38,701 nt of DNA from an uncultured Burkholderiales bacterium (GTDB taxonomy: Bacteria > Pseudomonadota > Gammaproteobacteria > Burkholderiales > Burkholderiaceae_C), in contig CALAGS010000175.1 in assembly GCA_937891665.1 (NCBI GenBank), positions 1 to 38,701 of the forward strand. The letters run 5' to 3'. The translations under genes and the position numbers were made by a program. Of the stretch, positions 8,036-16,301 are shown piece after piece (the stretch's first letter is position 1; each line of letters begins with the position of its first letter). The notes under the pieces are model-generated. The model worked only from the letters and a program-made list of their open reading frames with translations, was not told where the DNA came from and did not search any database.

Positions 8036-8077
8036 GGGCTTGGGCGGCAGTTTAGCGACATCGGAGGGTCCAAGCCC
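8036..8077. repeat. Inverted repeat in the mrp-metG divergent spacer
   Basis: GGGCTTGG (8036-8043) and CCAAGCCC (8070-8077) form a perfect 8-base inverted repeat with a 26-base loop in the 89-base spacer. It could be a regulatory site or a leader structure of the mrp transcript. No U run follows on either strand. Confidence 0.45.
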
Positions 8078-8084
8078 ATAAAAT
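8055..8084 (+). promoter_or_regulatory. Candidate metG promoter
   Basis: GCGACA (8055-8060) and TAAAAT (8079-8084) are 18 bases apart, matching four and five of six consensus bases. The -10 lies 28 bases before the metG ATG. The spacer contains one arm of the inverted repeat at 8070-8077. Confidence 0.35.
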
Positions 8085-8112
8085 CACTGATTCCCCTACA
8101 AATAGCCTCCTC

Positions 8113-10197
8113 ATGTCTGCTTCGTCTGTTTCGAACTTATCCGTAGCCCAGCGACAAATTTTTGTCACGACCGCTTTGCCTTATGCCAATGGCAATTTCC
8201 ACATCGGTCACATCATGGAGTACATCCAGGCCGACACTTGGGTTCGTGCGCAGCGCATGCAAGGTCATGAGGTGCACTTTGTGTGTGCCGACGACGCGCA
8301 TGGCGCCCCCATCATGATTGCAGCCGAAAAAGCTGGTATCACGCCTCAGCAGTTTGTGGCCAACATTGCTTCCGGCCGCAAGCCCTACCTAGATGGCTTT
8401 CACATTGCCTTTGACAACTGGCACTCCACCGACGGTCCTGAAAACCACGAGCTGGCCCAACAGATTTACCGTGACCTCAAAGCCGCCGGCTTCATTGCCA
8501 CCAAAACCATCGAGCAATTCTTTGACCCCGAAAAGTCAATGTTCTTGCCCGACCGCTTCATCAAAGGCGAATGCCCTAAATGCGGCGCCAAAGACCAATA
8601 TGGCGACAGTTGCGAATCGTGTGGTGCGGTGTATGCCCCCACCGAAGTGAAGAACCCCTATTCCGCTTTGTCAGGCGCCACCCCCGTCCTCAAACAATCC
8701 GAGCACTACTTTTTTAAACTGTCCGATCCTCGCTGCGTCGAGTTCTTGGAAAAATGGACGCACGACACAGGGCGTTTGCAGCCCGAAGTGCTGAACAAAA
8801 TCAAAGAATGGTTTGCCAAAGACGAAGAAGGTCAAGGCGGCTTGGGAGACTGGGACATCAGCCGCGACGCCCCTTATTTCGGCATTGAAATTCCAGACGC
8901 ACCCGGCAAATATTTTTATGTTTGGCTCGATGCACCCATTGGCTACTTGGCTTCGCTCAAAAATTACTTGGGCAAGATCGGTGTGGACTACAACGCTTAC
9001 ATCAACAACCCGAATGTAGAACAGTACCATTTCATTGGCAAAGACATCACTTATTTCCACACGCTATTTTGGCCCGCCATGTTGCACTTCAGCGGTCGCA
9101 AAACGCCCAATGCGGTGTATGTGCACGGCTTCTTAACCGTCAGCGGCGAGAAGATGAGCAAGAGCCGCGGCACCGGCCTCGACCCCCTCAAGTATTTGAA
9201 ACTGGGCATGAACCCCGAGTGGTTGCGTTACTACATTGCTGCCAAACTCAATGGCCGCAACGAAGACGTTGACTTCAACCCCGAAGACTTCATGGCTCGC
9301 GTCAACTCCGACTTGGTTGGCAAGTACATCAACATTGCATCGCGCGCAGCAGGTTTCATTGCCAAGCGCTTGGGCGGAAAACTGGGCATTGTCTCTGCCG
9401 ATGGTCAAGCCTTGCTCAAGCAGTTGCACGAAGGCGTGGCGCCCGTCGCCAAGCTTTACGATGAGCGTGACTTTGCCAAAGCCTTGCGCGAAATCATGTT
9501 GCTGGCCGATCGCGTGAACGAATACGTCGATCAAAACAAACCATGGGAATTGGCCAAGCAAGAAGGCATGGATGCTCGTTTGCACGACGTTTGCACAACC
9601 TGCATCGAAGCCTTCCGCTTGCTCAGTGTCATGCTGAAACCTGTGCTGCCTTCTTTGGCCAGCAACGTGGAAAAGTTCTTGAACATCGATGCCATGAACT
9701 TCACAGATGTGAAGCCTTCACTAGGTGCAGGCCACGCCATCAATGACTACAAACACTTGATGCAACGCGTTGATGTGACCATGCTCGATGCATTGTTCGA
9801 AGCCCCCGAACCCGTGGTGGAGGTTGCGCCTTTGCCTGGTGGCGAAGCCATTGCGCCCACCATCTCCATCGACGACTTTGCCAAGATCGATTTGCGCATT
9901 GCTCAAATTGTTCAGTGCGAAGCAGTGGAAGGCTCCACCAAACTCTTGCGACTCACCTTGGACGTGGGAGAAGGCAAACACCGCAATGTGTTCAGCGGCA
10001 TTGCAAGTGTTTACAAGCCTGAAGATTTGGTGGGCAAGCTCACTGTCATGGTGGCCAACTTGGCGCCTCGCAAAATGAAATTTGGCGTGTCCGAAGGCAT
10101 GGTTCTGGCCGCAAGCCACGCAGATGAAAAAGCCGAACCCGGTATTTATGTGTTGAACCCATGGCCAGGTGCAAAGCCTGGCATGCGAATCCACTGA
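8113..10197 (+). CDS. metG: Methionyl-tRNA synthetase
   Basis: It charges tRNA-Met with methionine. The 694-residue product is a class I synthetase: HIGH motif at 30-33 and KMSKS at 347-351. A zinc knuckle is formed by C154, C157, C167 and C170 ([18 protein letters not shown]). The C-terminal roughly 110 residues form the tRNA-binding/dimerisation OB domain (from [20 protein letters not shown] to the end), so this is the long, dimeric form as in E. coli. The start ATG lacks a clear Shine-Dalgarno sequence; the first 13 residues before the conserved [14 protein letters not shown] are poorly conserved in general, so the exact start is less certain than the gene. Confidence 0.97.
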   Translation: MSASSVSNLSVAQRQIFVTTALPYANGNFHIGHIMEYIQADTWVRAQRMQGHEVHFVCADDAHGAPIMIAAEKAGITPQQFVANIASGRKPYLDGFHIAFDNWHSTDGPENHELAQQIYRDLKAAGFIATKTIEQFFDPEKSMFLPDRFIKGECPKCGAKDQYGDSCESCGAVYAPTEVKNPYSALSGATPVLKQSEHYFFKLSDPRCVEFLEKWTHDTGRLQPEVLNKIKEWFAKDEEGQGGLGDWDISRDAPYFGIEIPDAPGKYFYVWLDAPIGYLASLKNYLGKIGVDYNAYINNPNVEQYHFIGKDITYFHTLFWPAMLHFSGRKTPNAVYVHGFLTVSGEKMSKSRGTGLDPLKYLKLGMNPEWLRYYIAAKLNGRNEDVDFNPEDFMARVNSDLVGKYINIASRAAGFIAKRLGGKLGIVSADGQALLKQLHEGVAPVAKLYDERDFAKALREIMLLADRVNEYVDQNKPWELAKQEGMDARLHDVCTTCIEAFRLLSVMLKPVLPSLASNVEKFLNIDAMNFTDVKPSLGAGHAINDYKHLMQRVDVTMLDALFEAPEPVVEVAPLPGGEAIAPTISIDDFAKIDLRIAQIVQCEAVEGSTKLLRLTLDVGEGKHRNVFSGIASVYKPEDLVGKLTVMVANLAPRKMKFGVSEGMVLAASHADEKAEPGIYVLNPWPGAKPGMRIH

Positions 10198-10251
10198 CCC
10201 AGGTCATCCAAAAACTCATCCACTAGACCACCGGTAGCGCTACACTGAAGC

Positions 10252-11922
10252 ATGGCATTTTTCTTTCGCCCCAAACTCGTTGACTCGTTAAAGGGTTACA
10301 CGCGAGAACAACTGGGTACCGATATCGGGGCGGGATTGACAGTGGGTGTGGTGGCCTTGCCTTTGGCCATGGCCTTTGCAATTGCTTCGGGTCTCAAGCC
10401 CGAAGCGGGCTTGTTCACTGCCATCATTGCAGGTTTCATCATTTCTGCTTTGGGCGGCAGCAAGGTCCAAATTGGCGGCCCAGCAGGTGCCTTCATCGTC
10501 ATTGTGTATGGCATATTGGAACGCTACGGCTTGGCAAATCTCATTCTTGCCACCGCGGCATCGGGCGTGTTGTTGTTCATCATGGGCCTGCTCAAATTGG
10601 GTACCCTGATTAGGTTCATTCCAGTCGCGGTGGTCATTGGTTTCACCAACGGCATCGCGGTGCTGATCATGTTGTCGCAGGCCAAAGATTTTCTGGGGCT
10701 CAAGGTCAACAACATGCCTGCAGATTTTTTTGGTATTTTGCGCACTCTGAATGAAGCCCTGCCTACTCTTCAAGCCCCCGCATTTGCATTGGCCTGTGGC
10801 TCACTGACACTGATTGTGTTGTGGCAGCGTGTCTTTTCGACCCAGCAAGGCCAAGCTCCCGCCAAGGGACTTCGACGCATGTTGCAAGTCGTCCCTGGTT
10901 CCATCGTTGCCCTCATCGCAGCCACCTTGATTGCACTGGGATTGAATCTGCCGGTTGAAACCATTGGTAGCAAATTCGGTGGCATCCCTTCAGAATTGCC
11001 AAGTTTTGTATGGCCTGTATTCAGCTGGGGCAGCCTCCAGCACTTGACCTTGCCAATCATGACCCTCACTTTGTTGGGTGCCATCGAGTCTTTGTTGTGT
11101 GCTCGCATTGCCGATGGCCTCATTGGCGATAGGCACAACCCCAATCAAGAACTTATGGCGCAAGGTGTCGCCAACTTTGTCACGCCTTTCTTTGGCGGCA
11201 TGCCGGCCACAGGCACCATTGCACGCACGGTGACCAACGTGAAAAGCGGTGGGCGCTCACCGGTTGCGGGAATGGTGCATGCGCTCGTCTTGTTGCTGGT
11301 GGTCTGGGTGGCTGCCCCATTGGCCAACCATGTGCCCTTGGCCACTTTGGCGGCCATCTTGATGTTTGTGGCATGGAACATGGGCGAATGGCACGCCTTC
11401 ACAGATTTAAAACAATTTCGCGCGCCTTACCGCATGACCTTGCTCGCCGTGTTTCTGCTCACTGTCATGGTTGATCTCACGGTGGCCGTTCAATTTGGCC
11501 TGTTTGCGGCCTGCATCACCTTCATCTACCGAATTTCCAGCCTCAGTCGTGTTGAAGAACTGAAAGACATCGACTCCCCTTTGCTTTTAAATCAACAGGG
11601 GCAAGTGCGGGCTTACCGCTTTTATGGTGCCCTGTTCTTTGGTGCCGTCAAAATGGTGGAAGCGATTGAAGACGAGCTGCCCCAAAAAGCTGTTGTTTTG
11701 GACCTGAAAAACCTGATTTACATCGATTCTTCGGGGGCAGACGCGTTGGTGTCCTTGGCGCAGGTTTGTCAAAAGAAACACGTCAGACTGATCATTTGCG
11801 GACTGAATCACCAACCCATGGACATTGCTAAAAGAACAGGATTGTTGAATTTAGTGGGCAACATTGTTTGGCCTGATTGGGCCAGTGCCCTTGAAACAGC
11901 GGTTTTGTCAGAAAAATCCTGA
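10252..11922 (+). CDS. SulP/SLC26-family anion transporter with C-terminal STAS domain (first copy)
   Basis: This is an inner-membrane secondary transporter of the SulP family, which moves sulfate, bicarbonate or dicarboxylates. The 556-residue product has many hydrophobic helices over about residues 20-435, starting with the family's ALPLAMAFAIASGLKPEAGL region and QIGGPAGAF. A STAS domain follows (about 445-550) with VLDLKNLIYIDSSGADAL. Substrate cannot be read from sequence. It follows metG by 54 bases. No Shine-Dalgarno sequence is visible at the ATG, and a -10-like TACACT ends five bases before it, so a leaderless transcript is possible. No sulfate-assimilation gene or carbonic anhydrase adjoins it. 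Confidence 0.88.
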   Translation: MAFFFRPKLVDSLKGYTREQLGTDIGAGLTVGVVALPLAMAFAIASGLKPEAGLFTAIIAGFIISALGGSKVQIGGPAGAFIVIVYGILERYGLANLILATAASGVLLFIMGLLKLGTLIRFIPVAVVIGFTNGIAVLIMLSQAKDFLGLKVNNMPADFFGILRTLNEALPTLQAPAFALACGSLTLIVLWQRVFSTQQGQAPAKGLRRMLQVVPGSIVALIAATLIALGLNLPVETIGSKFGGIPSELPSFVWPVFSWGSLQHLTLPIMTLTLLGAIESLLCARIADGLIGDRHNPNQELMAQGVANFVTPFFGGMPATGTIARTVTNVKSGGRSPVAGMVHALVLLLVVWVAAPLANHVPLATLAAILMFVAWNMGEWHAFTDLKQFRAPYRMTLLAVFLLTVMVDLTVAVQFGLFAACITFIYRISSLSRVEELKDIDSPLLLNQQGQVRAYRFYGALFFGAVKMVEAIEDELPQKAVVLDLKNLIYIDSSGADALVSLAQVCQKKHVRLIICGLNHQPMDIAKRTGLLNLVGNIVWPDWASALETAVLSEKS

Positions 11923-11968
11923 CTCAGCCCCGCTAAAATACATCCAGTTCTTTAGAAAGCGCTTTGCC

Positions 11969-12181
11969 ATGTCGCTCCTGCATTTTTTTCGCCGTCCCGA
12001 CTACCGTTCGGACACCACACAGTTCATCGACCAGCTCAAAATTGATCGACCCCATCTTGAAGCTGCCCAAAAAGAAGCTCGTGCGCTGTTGTGGAATGCC
12101 TCTGTCGACCGCCATGTGTTGAAAGAATTCAACGAAGGCCGTGTGGGCCAAAAACCATACGTGTATCAAACCAAAGCTTGA
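11969..12181 (+). CDS. DUF3460 family small protein
   Basis: This 70-residue protein starts MSLLHFFRRPDYRSDTTQFI and matches what I know as DUF3460, a short family of betaproteobacteria with no assigned function. It has no signal peptide, membrane helix or metal motif; it is charged and probably helical and cytosolic. I chose the ATG at 11969 because the conserved family start begins there; the frame opens further upstream inside the preceding SulP gene. AGAAAG lies upstream as a weak ribosome site, and a -10-like TAAAAT occurs near 11933. It sits just before scpA, a frequent arrangement in the group, which may mean joint expression. Confidence 0.8.
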   Translation: MSLLHFFRRPDYRSDTTQFIDQLKIDRPHLEAAQKEARALLWNASVDRHVLKEFNEGRVGQKPYVYQTKA

Positions 12182-12213
12182 ATCTTTTGGAAAATACCGT
12201 CGCTTCACCAGAG

Positions 12214-13041
12214 ATGCTGCCCGTCGTTGAAAACACGACTGGCCTGCCCGAGGTCATCGACCATGTGGCAGTGGCGCGTCTGTATGGTGAGCCTTTGTTT
12301 TCCATGCCCAACGACCTCTACATCCCACCCGATGCTTTAGAGGTTTTTCTAGAGGCCTTCGAGGGTCCACTGGATTTGTTGCTGTACCTCATTCGCAAGC
12401 AAAACTTCAACATCCTCGACATTCCCATGGCCGCGGTCACGCGCCAGTACCTCAGTTATGTCGATGAAATTCGCCAGCACAACCTCGAGTTGGCCGCTGA
12501 ATATTTGCTCATGGCCGCCATGCTGATTGAAATCAAATCACGCATGTTGTTGCCGCCGAAAAGGGTGGCTGAAGGCCAAGAGCCTGAAGATCCGCGCGCC
12601 GAATTGGTTCGCCGTTTGCTTGAGTACGAGCAAATGAAAATGGCTTCCCTACAATTGGGCAACTTACCGCAATATGGCCGCGACTTTTTGAAGGCGCAAG
12701 TCTACATTGAGCAAAGTTTGCAGCCGCGCTTTCCCGATGTGCACTTGGTTGAACTGCAAGAGGCTTGGCGCGATATTTTGAAGCGCGCTAAACTTGTTCA
12801 ACACCACAAAATCACGCGCGAAGAACTCAGTGTGCGTGAGCACATGAGCATTGTTTTAAGGCACCTTCAAGGCCGTAAGTTTGTCGAATTTGAAAACTTG
12901 TTTGACCCCAGCAAAGGCACGCCCGTCTTGGTGGTCACGTTCATTGCGCTGCTCGAGTTGGCCAAAGAAACCCTGATTGAAATTACGCAAGCTGAAGCCT
13001 TCGCACCCATCTATGTGCGACTGGCTTTCACGCCAGTTTAA
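12214..13041 (+). CDS. scpA: Segregation and condensation protein A
   Basis: ScpA is the kleisin that bridges SMC heads in the chromosome condensation complex. The product has about 275 residues from ATG at 12214. The conserved kleisin N-terminal region [32 protein letters not shown] is present, followed by [19 protein letters not shown] sequence and a C-terminal winged-helix region. The start is uncertain: TTG codons at 12178 and 12187 are in frame nearer the DUF3460 stop, and no candidate has a good Shine-Dalgarno sequence. No scpB or smc gene is in the window; scpA alone at this spot is usual in Comamonadaceae as far as I know. Its TAA overlaps the TAA of convergent gpsA. Confidence 0.93.
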   Translation: MLPVVENTTGLPEVIDHVAVARLYGEPLFSMPNDLYIPPDALEVFLEAFEGPLDLLLYLIRKQNFNILDIPMAAVTRQYLSYVDEIRQHNLELAAEYLLMAAMLIEIKSRMLLPPKRVAEGQEPEDPRAELVRRLLEYEQMKMASLQLGNLPQYGRDFLKAQVYIEQSLQPRFPDVHLVELQEAWRDILKRAKLVQHHKITREELSVREHMSIVLRHLQGRKFVEFENLFDPSKGTPVLVVTFIALLELAKETLIEITQAEAFAPIYVRLAFTPV

Positions 13042-14057
13042 TTCTCGTCTTTGGCACCTCGGCCCATCAGAGCCGCCACGGCTTCAGCGGGTTTTAACTT
13101 GCCATCCAACAAAGCCAGCACACCCTGCGAAATAGGCATGTCAACACCCAAAGCCTGCGCTCGCTTGACCACGGTGCGTGCACTGTAAACACCTTCAGCC
13201 ACATGGCCCAATGATTGAACCGCCTGCTGCAAGTCCATGCCCTGCGCCAGCAACAAGCCCACTTTGCGATTGCGACTGAGATCGCCTGTTGCAGTGAGAA
13301 CCAAATCGCCCAAACCAGACAAACCCATGAAAGTTTCTGCTTTGGCGCCCAAGGCCACACCCAATCGCGTCATTTCTGACAAACCGCGGGTGATCAAGGC
13401 TGCACGCGCATTCAAGCCTAAATTGAGACCATCGCTCAATCCGGTTGCAATGGCCAATACATTTTTTACAGCCCCCCCCACCTCGACGCCTACAATGTCT
13501 TCGTTGGCATAGACACGCAGGCTGGGGCTGTGAAAAGCATTCACCAACATTTGCTGCACACTGGCATGCGCACTGGCTGCAACAAGCGCTGTCGGTTGCG
13601 CGCGCGCCACTTCCAGAGCAAAACTGGGGCCGCTCAGTGCGCCCGACTTTAAATTCGGCGCCACCTGCTGACACACTTCATGCGGCAGGGCGCCAGAATC
13701 AACACCCTCAGAGGCCGCCTCGAAACCTTTGCACAGCCAAGCCACAGGCACAGTCAAGTCTTTCAAGTTCATCAGCATGCCGCGCAAGGCAGACATGGGC
13801 GTTCCAATGACGATCAAATCGTGCGTAGCAGCCCATGGGGCCAATTCAGAATCTGGGGAACTGGCGCATTGCAATGAATCTGGAAAATCAACTTCCGGCA
13901 GGTAACGCTGGTTGCCGCGTTGCGATTGCATGGCTTTGGCTGCAGAAAGGTCACGCGTCCACAGTTGAACTTGATGTCCCGCTGCGTGCCGGCTGGCACT
14001 GATGGCCAGTGCAGTGCCCCAAGCACCTGCCCCGATGACCGCAATCTTCAGGCGCAT
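13038..14057 (-). CDS. gpsA: NAD(P)-dependent glycerol-3-phosphate dehydrogenase
   Basis: GpsA reduces dihydroxyacetone phosphate to sn-glycerol-3-phosphate for phospholipid synthesis. The 339-residue product has the Rossmann dinucleotide motif [10 protein letters not shown] (9-18), the substrate region [12 protein letters not shown], and [13 protein letters not shown] with the catalytic lysine. The C-terminal helical domain has [23 protein letters not shown]. It follows secB by 18 bases in the rhodanese-grxC-secB-gpsA order also seen in E. coli. Its stop codon overlaps that of convergent scpA by two bases, with no room for a separate terminator. Confidence 0.96.
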   Translation of the reverse strand: MRLKIAVIGAGAWGTALAISASRHAAGHQVQLWTRDLSAAKAMQSQRGNQRYLPEVDFPDSLQCASSPDSELAPWAATHDLIVIGTPMSALRGMLMNLKDLTVPVAWLCKGFEAASEGVDSGALPHEVCQQVAPNLKSGALSGPSFALEVARAQPTALVAASAHASVQQMLVNAFHSPSLRVYANEDIVGVEVGGAVKNVLAIATGLSDGLNLGLNARAALITRGLSEMTRLGVALGAKAETFMGLSGLGDLVLTATGDLSRNRKVGLLLAQGMDLQQAVQSLGHVAEGVYSARTVVKRAQALGVDMPISQGVLALLDGKLKPAEAVAALMGRGAKDEN

Positions 14058-14075
14058 TGAGGGGTCTCGGGCAAA

Positions 14076-14531
14076 TTATTGAACTTGCGGTGCAGCTTGC
14101 TGCGCTGCTTCAGCTTGCTGCTGCTCGTACATGGCTTGGAAATTAATTTCGGCCAAGTGCACAGGTGGAAAACCTGCACGCGTGACCAAGTCGGCCACGT
14201 TGCCGCGCAAGTAGGGGTACACAATTTGAGGACAAGCAATGCCCATGATGGGGCCCATTTGGTCTTCTGGCAAGTTGCGAATTTCAAAAATACCGGCTTG
14301 CTTGCACTCTACCAAGAACACTGTTTTGTCATCAATTTTGGTATGAACCGTTGCAGTGACGCAAATTTCATAGACACCCTCTGCTGCTTGATTGGCCTCA
14401 ACACCCAGCTGAATATCCACAGCAGGTTGTTGCTGTTCTAACAAAATACCAGGTGAGTTAGGTTGCTCCAAAGACGCCTCTTTCATGTAAACGCGCTGGA
14501 TTTGGAAAACAGGGGTGCTTGCTTCTGACAT
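14076..14531 (-). CDS. secB: Protein-export chaperone SecB
   Basis: SecB is a tetrameric cytosolic chaperone that keeps precursors unfolded and hands them to SecA. The 151-residue product carries family landmarks: [19 protein letters not shown] (near 9-27), the region [11 protein letters not shown], and [36 protein letters not shown]. The C-terminal tail is rich in Q and A ([14 protein letters not shown]), as is common. AAGAG lies upstream of the ATG. An intrinsic terminator separates it from grxC upstream, so it probably has its own promoter with gpsA downstream. Confidence 0.96.
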   Translation of the reverse strand: MSEASTPVFQIQRVYMKEASLEQPNSPGILLEQQQPAVDIQLGVEANQAAEGVYEICVTATVHTKIDDKTVFLVECKQAGIFEIRNLPEDQMGPIMGIACPQIVYPYLRGNVADLVTRAGFPPVHLAEINFQAMYEQQQAEAAQQAAPQVQ

Positions 14532-14572
14532 AAAAACTCTTGTTTGAAAGTGATCTTCTCTAGGCCGCTTTG

Positions 14573-14619
14573 AAAAAGCCCCTGCCGTGAGATTAGGCAG
14601 ATTATCGCCTATGCAGGGG
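14573..14619 (-). terminator. Intrinsic terminator or attenuator between grxC and secB
   Basis: On the minus strand CCCCTGC and GCAGGGG (14613-14619 with 14579-14585) form a 7-pair outer stem, with an inner 5-pair stem TAGGC/GCCTA (14607-14611 with 14594-14598). CTTTTTC follows. The branched hairpin plus U run fits rho-independent termination after grxC. Confidence 0.68.
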
Positions 14620-14646
14620 GCAACTTAGGTTAAGAAATTGATGCTT

Positions 14647-14907
14647 TTAAGCGGCTTGCAGTAGTGGAACCAAGCCGCCTTTGGCATCTAGCGCCATCAG
14701 ATCGTCGCAACCTCCGACATGGGTCTCGCCAATAAAGATCTGCGGGACTGTTCTGCGACCTGTGATGCTCATCATGTGCTCGCGGGCATCTGGCAGGGTG
14801 TCTATTCGAATTTCTTCAATTTCAGTGACACCCTTGGCTTTCAAAATTTGCTTGGCGCGAACGCAATAAGGGCAAACAGCGGTGGTGTACATCTTCACGT
14901 GGGGCAT
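14647..14907 (-). CDS. grxC: Glutaredoxin 3
   Basis: GrxC is a small glutathione-dependent thiol-disulfide oxidoreductase. From ATG at 14907, which has GGAG five bases upstream, the product is 86 residues. The dithiol active site CPYC is at 12-15. The glutathione-binding TVPQIFIGETHVGGCDDL region follows, with the cis-proline motif TVPQ. It lies 50 bases after the rhodanese gene and before secB. An upstream in-frame ATG would add five residues but would swallow the ribosome site, so I rejected it. Confidence 0.95.
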   Translation of the reverse strand: MPHVKMYTTAVCPYCVRAKQILKAKGVTEIEEIRIDTLPDAREHMMSITGRRTVPQIFIGETHVGGCDDLMALDAKGGLVPLLQAA

Positions 14908-14957
14908 AAGAACTCCAATCAAAACTCAAAAAAATCAAAACTGTTTATTGGTCCTGA

Positions 14958-15365
14958 TTAGGCTTTTTCAACAGGCAAGCTGGCTGCACGCCAAGCCTTC
15001 AGACCACCTGCCAAGGCCTGAGCGCGCTCGTAACCCAGCTTTTTGGCCTGCGCTGCAGCCCGACTTGCACGGCCGCCCACTTGGCAGACCAAAATCACAG
15101 GCAGGCCCTTGTTTTTGACCATCAAGGGAAGCTGGGTCTGCAACTCACTTAATGGGATATTTTTGGAACCAACGGCATGCCCCTGCGCAAATTCAGCGGG
15201 CTCGCAAACATCAATCAAAACCGCTTTTTCGCGGTTAATGAGCATCACTGCCTCGGAGGGCTCAACACCACCCGCAGCACCTTTGGTGAGGGCTGGCCAA
15301 AATAATGCCAAAGCGGAGGACGCCGCCACAGCAACCAACATCCAGTTTTCAATCAAAAAATTCAC
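14958..15365 (-). CDS. Membrane-anchored rhodanese-like protein (YibN-like)
   Basis: This 135-residue protein has one N-terminal membrane helix (about residues 5-24, NWMLVAVAASSALALFWPAL) followed by a single rhodanese domain. The domain contains the DVCEPAEFAQGHAVGSKNIPL region and the active-site loop CQVGGRAS with Cys94. It may act as a sulfurtransferase or persulfide carrier at the inner membrane; no substrate is known to me. The start is GTG at 15365, with AAGGG six bases before it. Order and anchoring match E. coli yibN, next to grxC and secB. It diverges from gpmA. Confidence 0.88.
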   Translation of the reverse strand: MNFLIENWMLVAVAASSALALFWPALTKGAAGGVEPSEAVMLINREKAVLIDVCEPAEFAQGHAVGSKNIPLSELQTQLPLMVKNKGLPVILVCQVGGRASRAAAQAKKLGYERAQALAGGLKAWRAASLPVEKA

Positions 15366-15389
15366 AAAAAACCCTTAAAAAGTTCATTT

Positions 15390-15409
15390 GCAGTCTATTT
15401 CCAGACTGC
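15390..15409. repeat. Inverted repeat between the rhodanese gene and gpmA, possible operator
   Basis: GCAGTCT (15390-15396) and AGACTGC (15403-15409) form a perfect 7-base inverted repeat with a 6-base centre, in a 111-base divergent spacer. The right arm falls where the -35 of a candidate gpmA promoter would be. The size fits a dimeric regulator site. No regulator gene is adjacent. Confidence 0.5.
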
Positions 15410-15432
15410 GTGCCAGATTCGAATTCTAAAAT
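15404..15432 (+). promoter_or_regulatory. Candidate gpmA promoter (good -10, poor -35)
   Basis: TAAAAT at 15427-15432 matches five of six -10 bases. At 17-base spacing the -35 would be GACTGC (15404-15409), a poor match lying within the inverted repeat arm. The leader to the gpmA ATG would be about 38 bases. Confidence 0.3.
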
Positions 15433-15476
15433 GCTGACTGTAAACCTGTTTTTCTTTCTTGATTAAACCTTTCACC

Positions 15477-16220
15477 ATGTACAAATTCGTTCTCATTCGC
15501 CACGGCGAGTCCACTTGGAATTTAGAAAATCGCTTCACTGGCTGGGCCGATGTCGACCTCACGCCCACCGGCATCGAGCAAGCCAAAGCGGCCGGACGTT
15601 TACTGAAAGCAGAAGGATACGAGTTTGACTTGGCCTATACCAGTGTCCTCAAACGCGCCATTCACACTTTGTGGCACACCCTAGATGCCATGGACAGGCA
15701 GTGGCTGCCCGTTCACAACAGCTGGCGCCTGAACGAGCGCCATTACGGCGCCCTTCAAGGCCTGAACAAAGCCGAAACCGCTCAAAAGTTTGGCGATGCG
15801 CAAGTTTTGGTCTGGCGTCGCAGCTATGACACGCCCCCGCCTGCCCTTGAAGCGACCGACCCCCGGTGTGAACGCGCCGACTTGCGCTACGCCAAATTGA
15901 AGCCACAAGACATCCCCCTCTCGGAATGCTTGAAAGACACCGTGGAACGCGTCATTCCTTTTTGGAACGAGTCCATGGCGCCTGCCATCAAGGCAGGGAA
16001 AAACATTGTGGTGGCGGCACACGGCAACTCTATTCGGGCCTTGATCAAGTATTTGGACAATGTTTCCAACGAAGACATCGTGAACTTGAACATCCCCAAT
16101 GGCATTCCTTTGGTGTACGAACTCGATGCCAATTTGAAGCCAATCAAGCACTACTATTTGGGCGATGCAGAAGCCGCCGCCAAGGCCGCCGCTGCTGTGG
16201 CTAACCAAGGCAAGGCTTAA
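15477..16220 (+). CDS. gpmA: 2,3-bisphosphoglycerate-dependent phosphoglycerate mutase
   Basis: It interconverts 3- and 2-phosphoglycerate in glycolysis and gluconeogenesis. The ATG at 15477 gives 247 residues, the usual size; a TTG six codons upstream is not needed. The phosphohistidine motif RHGE is at 8-11 (His9), followed by [29 protein letters not shown] and [16 protein letters not shown] (second active histidine) are present. The C-terminal tail is alanine- and lysine-rich. It diverges from the rhodanese-grxC-secB-gpsA block and precedes the S41 protease. In E. coli the neighbour at this place is gpmM, so the position is kept while the enzyme type differs. Confidence 0.96.
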   Translation: MYKFVLIRHGESTWNLENRFTGWADVDLTPTGIEQAKAAGRLLKAEGYEFDLAYTSVLKRAIHTLWHTLDAMDRQWLPVHNSWRLNERHYGALQGLNKAETAQKFGDAQVLVWRRSYDTPPPALEATDPRCERADLRYAKLKPQDIPLSECLKDTVERVIPFWNESMAPAIKAGKNIVVAAHGNSIRALIKYLDNVSNEDIVNLNIPNGIPLVYELDANLKPIKHYYLGDAEAAAKAAAAVANQGKA

Positions 16221-16244
16221 TTTAACGGGCTGGCATTTCCTGAC

Positions 16245-16275
16245 TTGCACAAAGACAGCATTCAAGGTGTATATT
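16245..16275 (+). promoter_or_regulatory. Candidate promoter of the S41 protease gene
   Basis: TTGCAC (16245-16250) and TATATT (16270-16275) are 19 bases apart, matching four and five of six bases; a TG precedes the -10. The spacing is long. An AAAGGAGA ribosome site follows at 16282-16289. Confidence 0.38.
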
Positions 16276-16301
16276 GGCTTTAAAGGAGACCCTCTGGGTC
16301 A

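Noticed and set aside
13195..13674. 159-codon open frame inside gpsA on the same strand
   Set aside because: It is an alternative frame of gpsA with serine- and glycine-rich, domain-free sequence.
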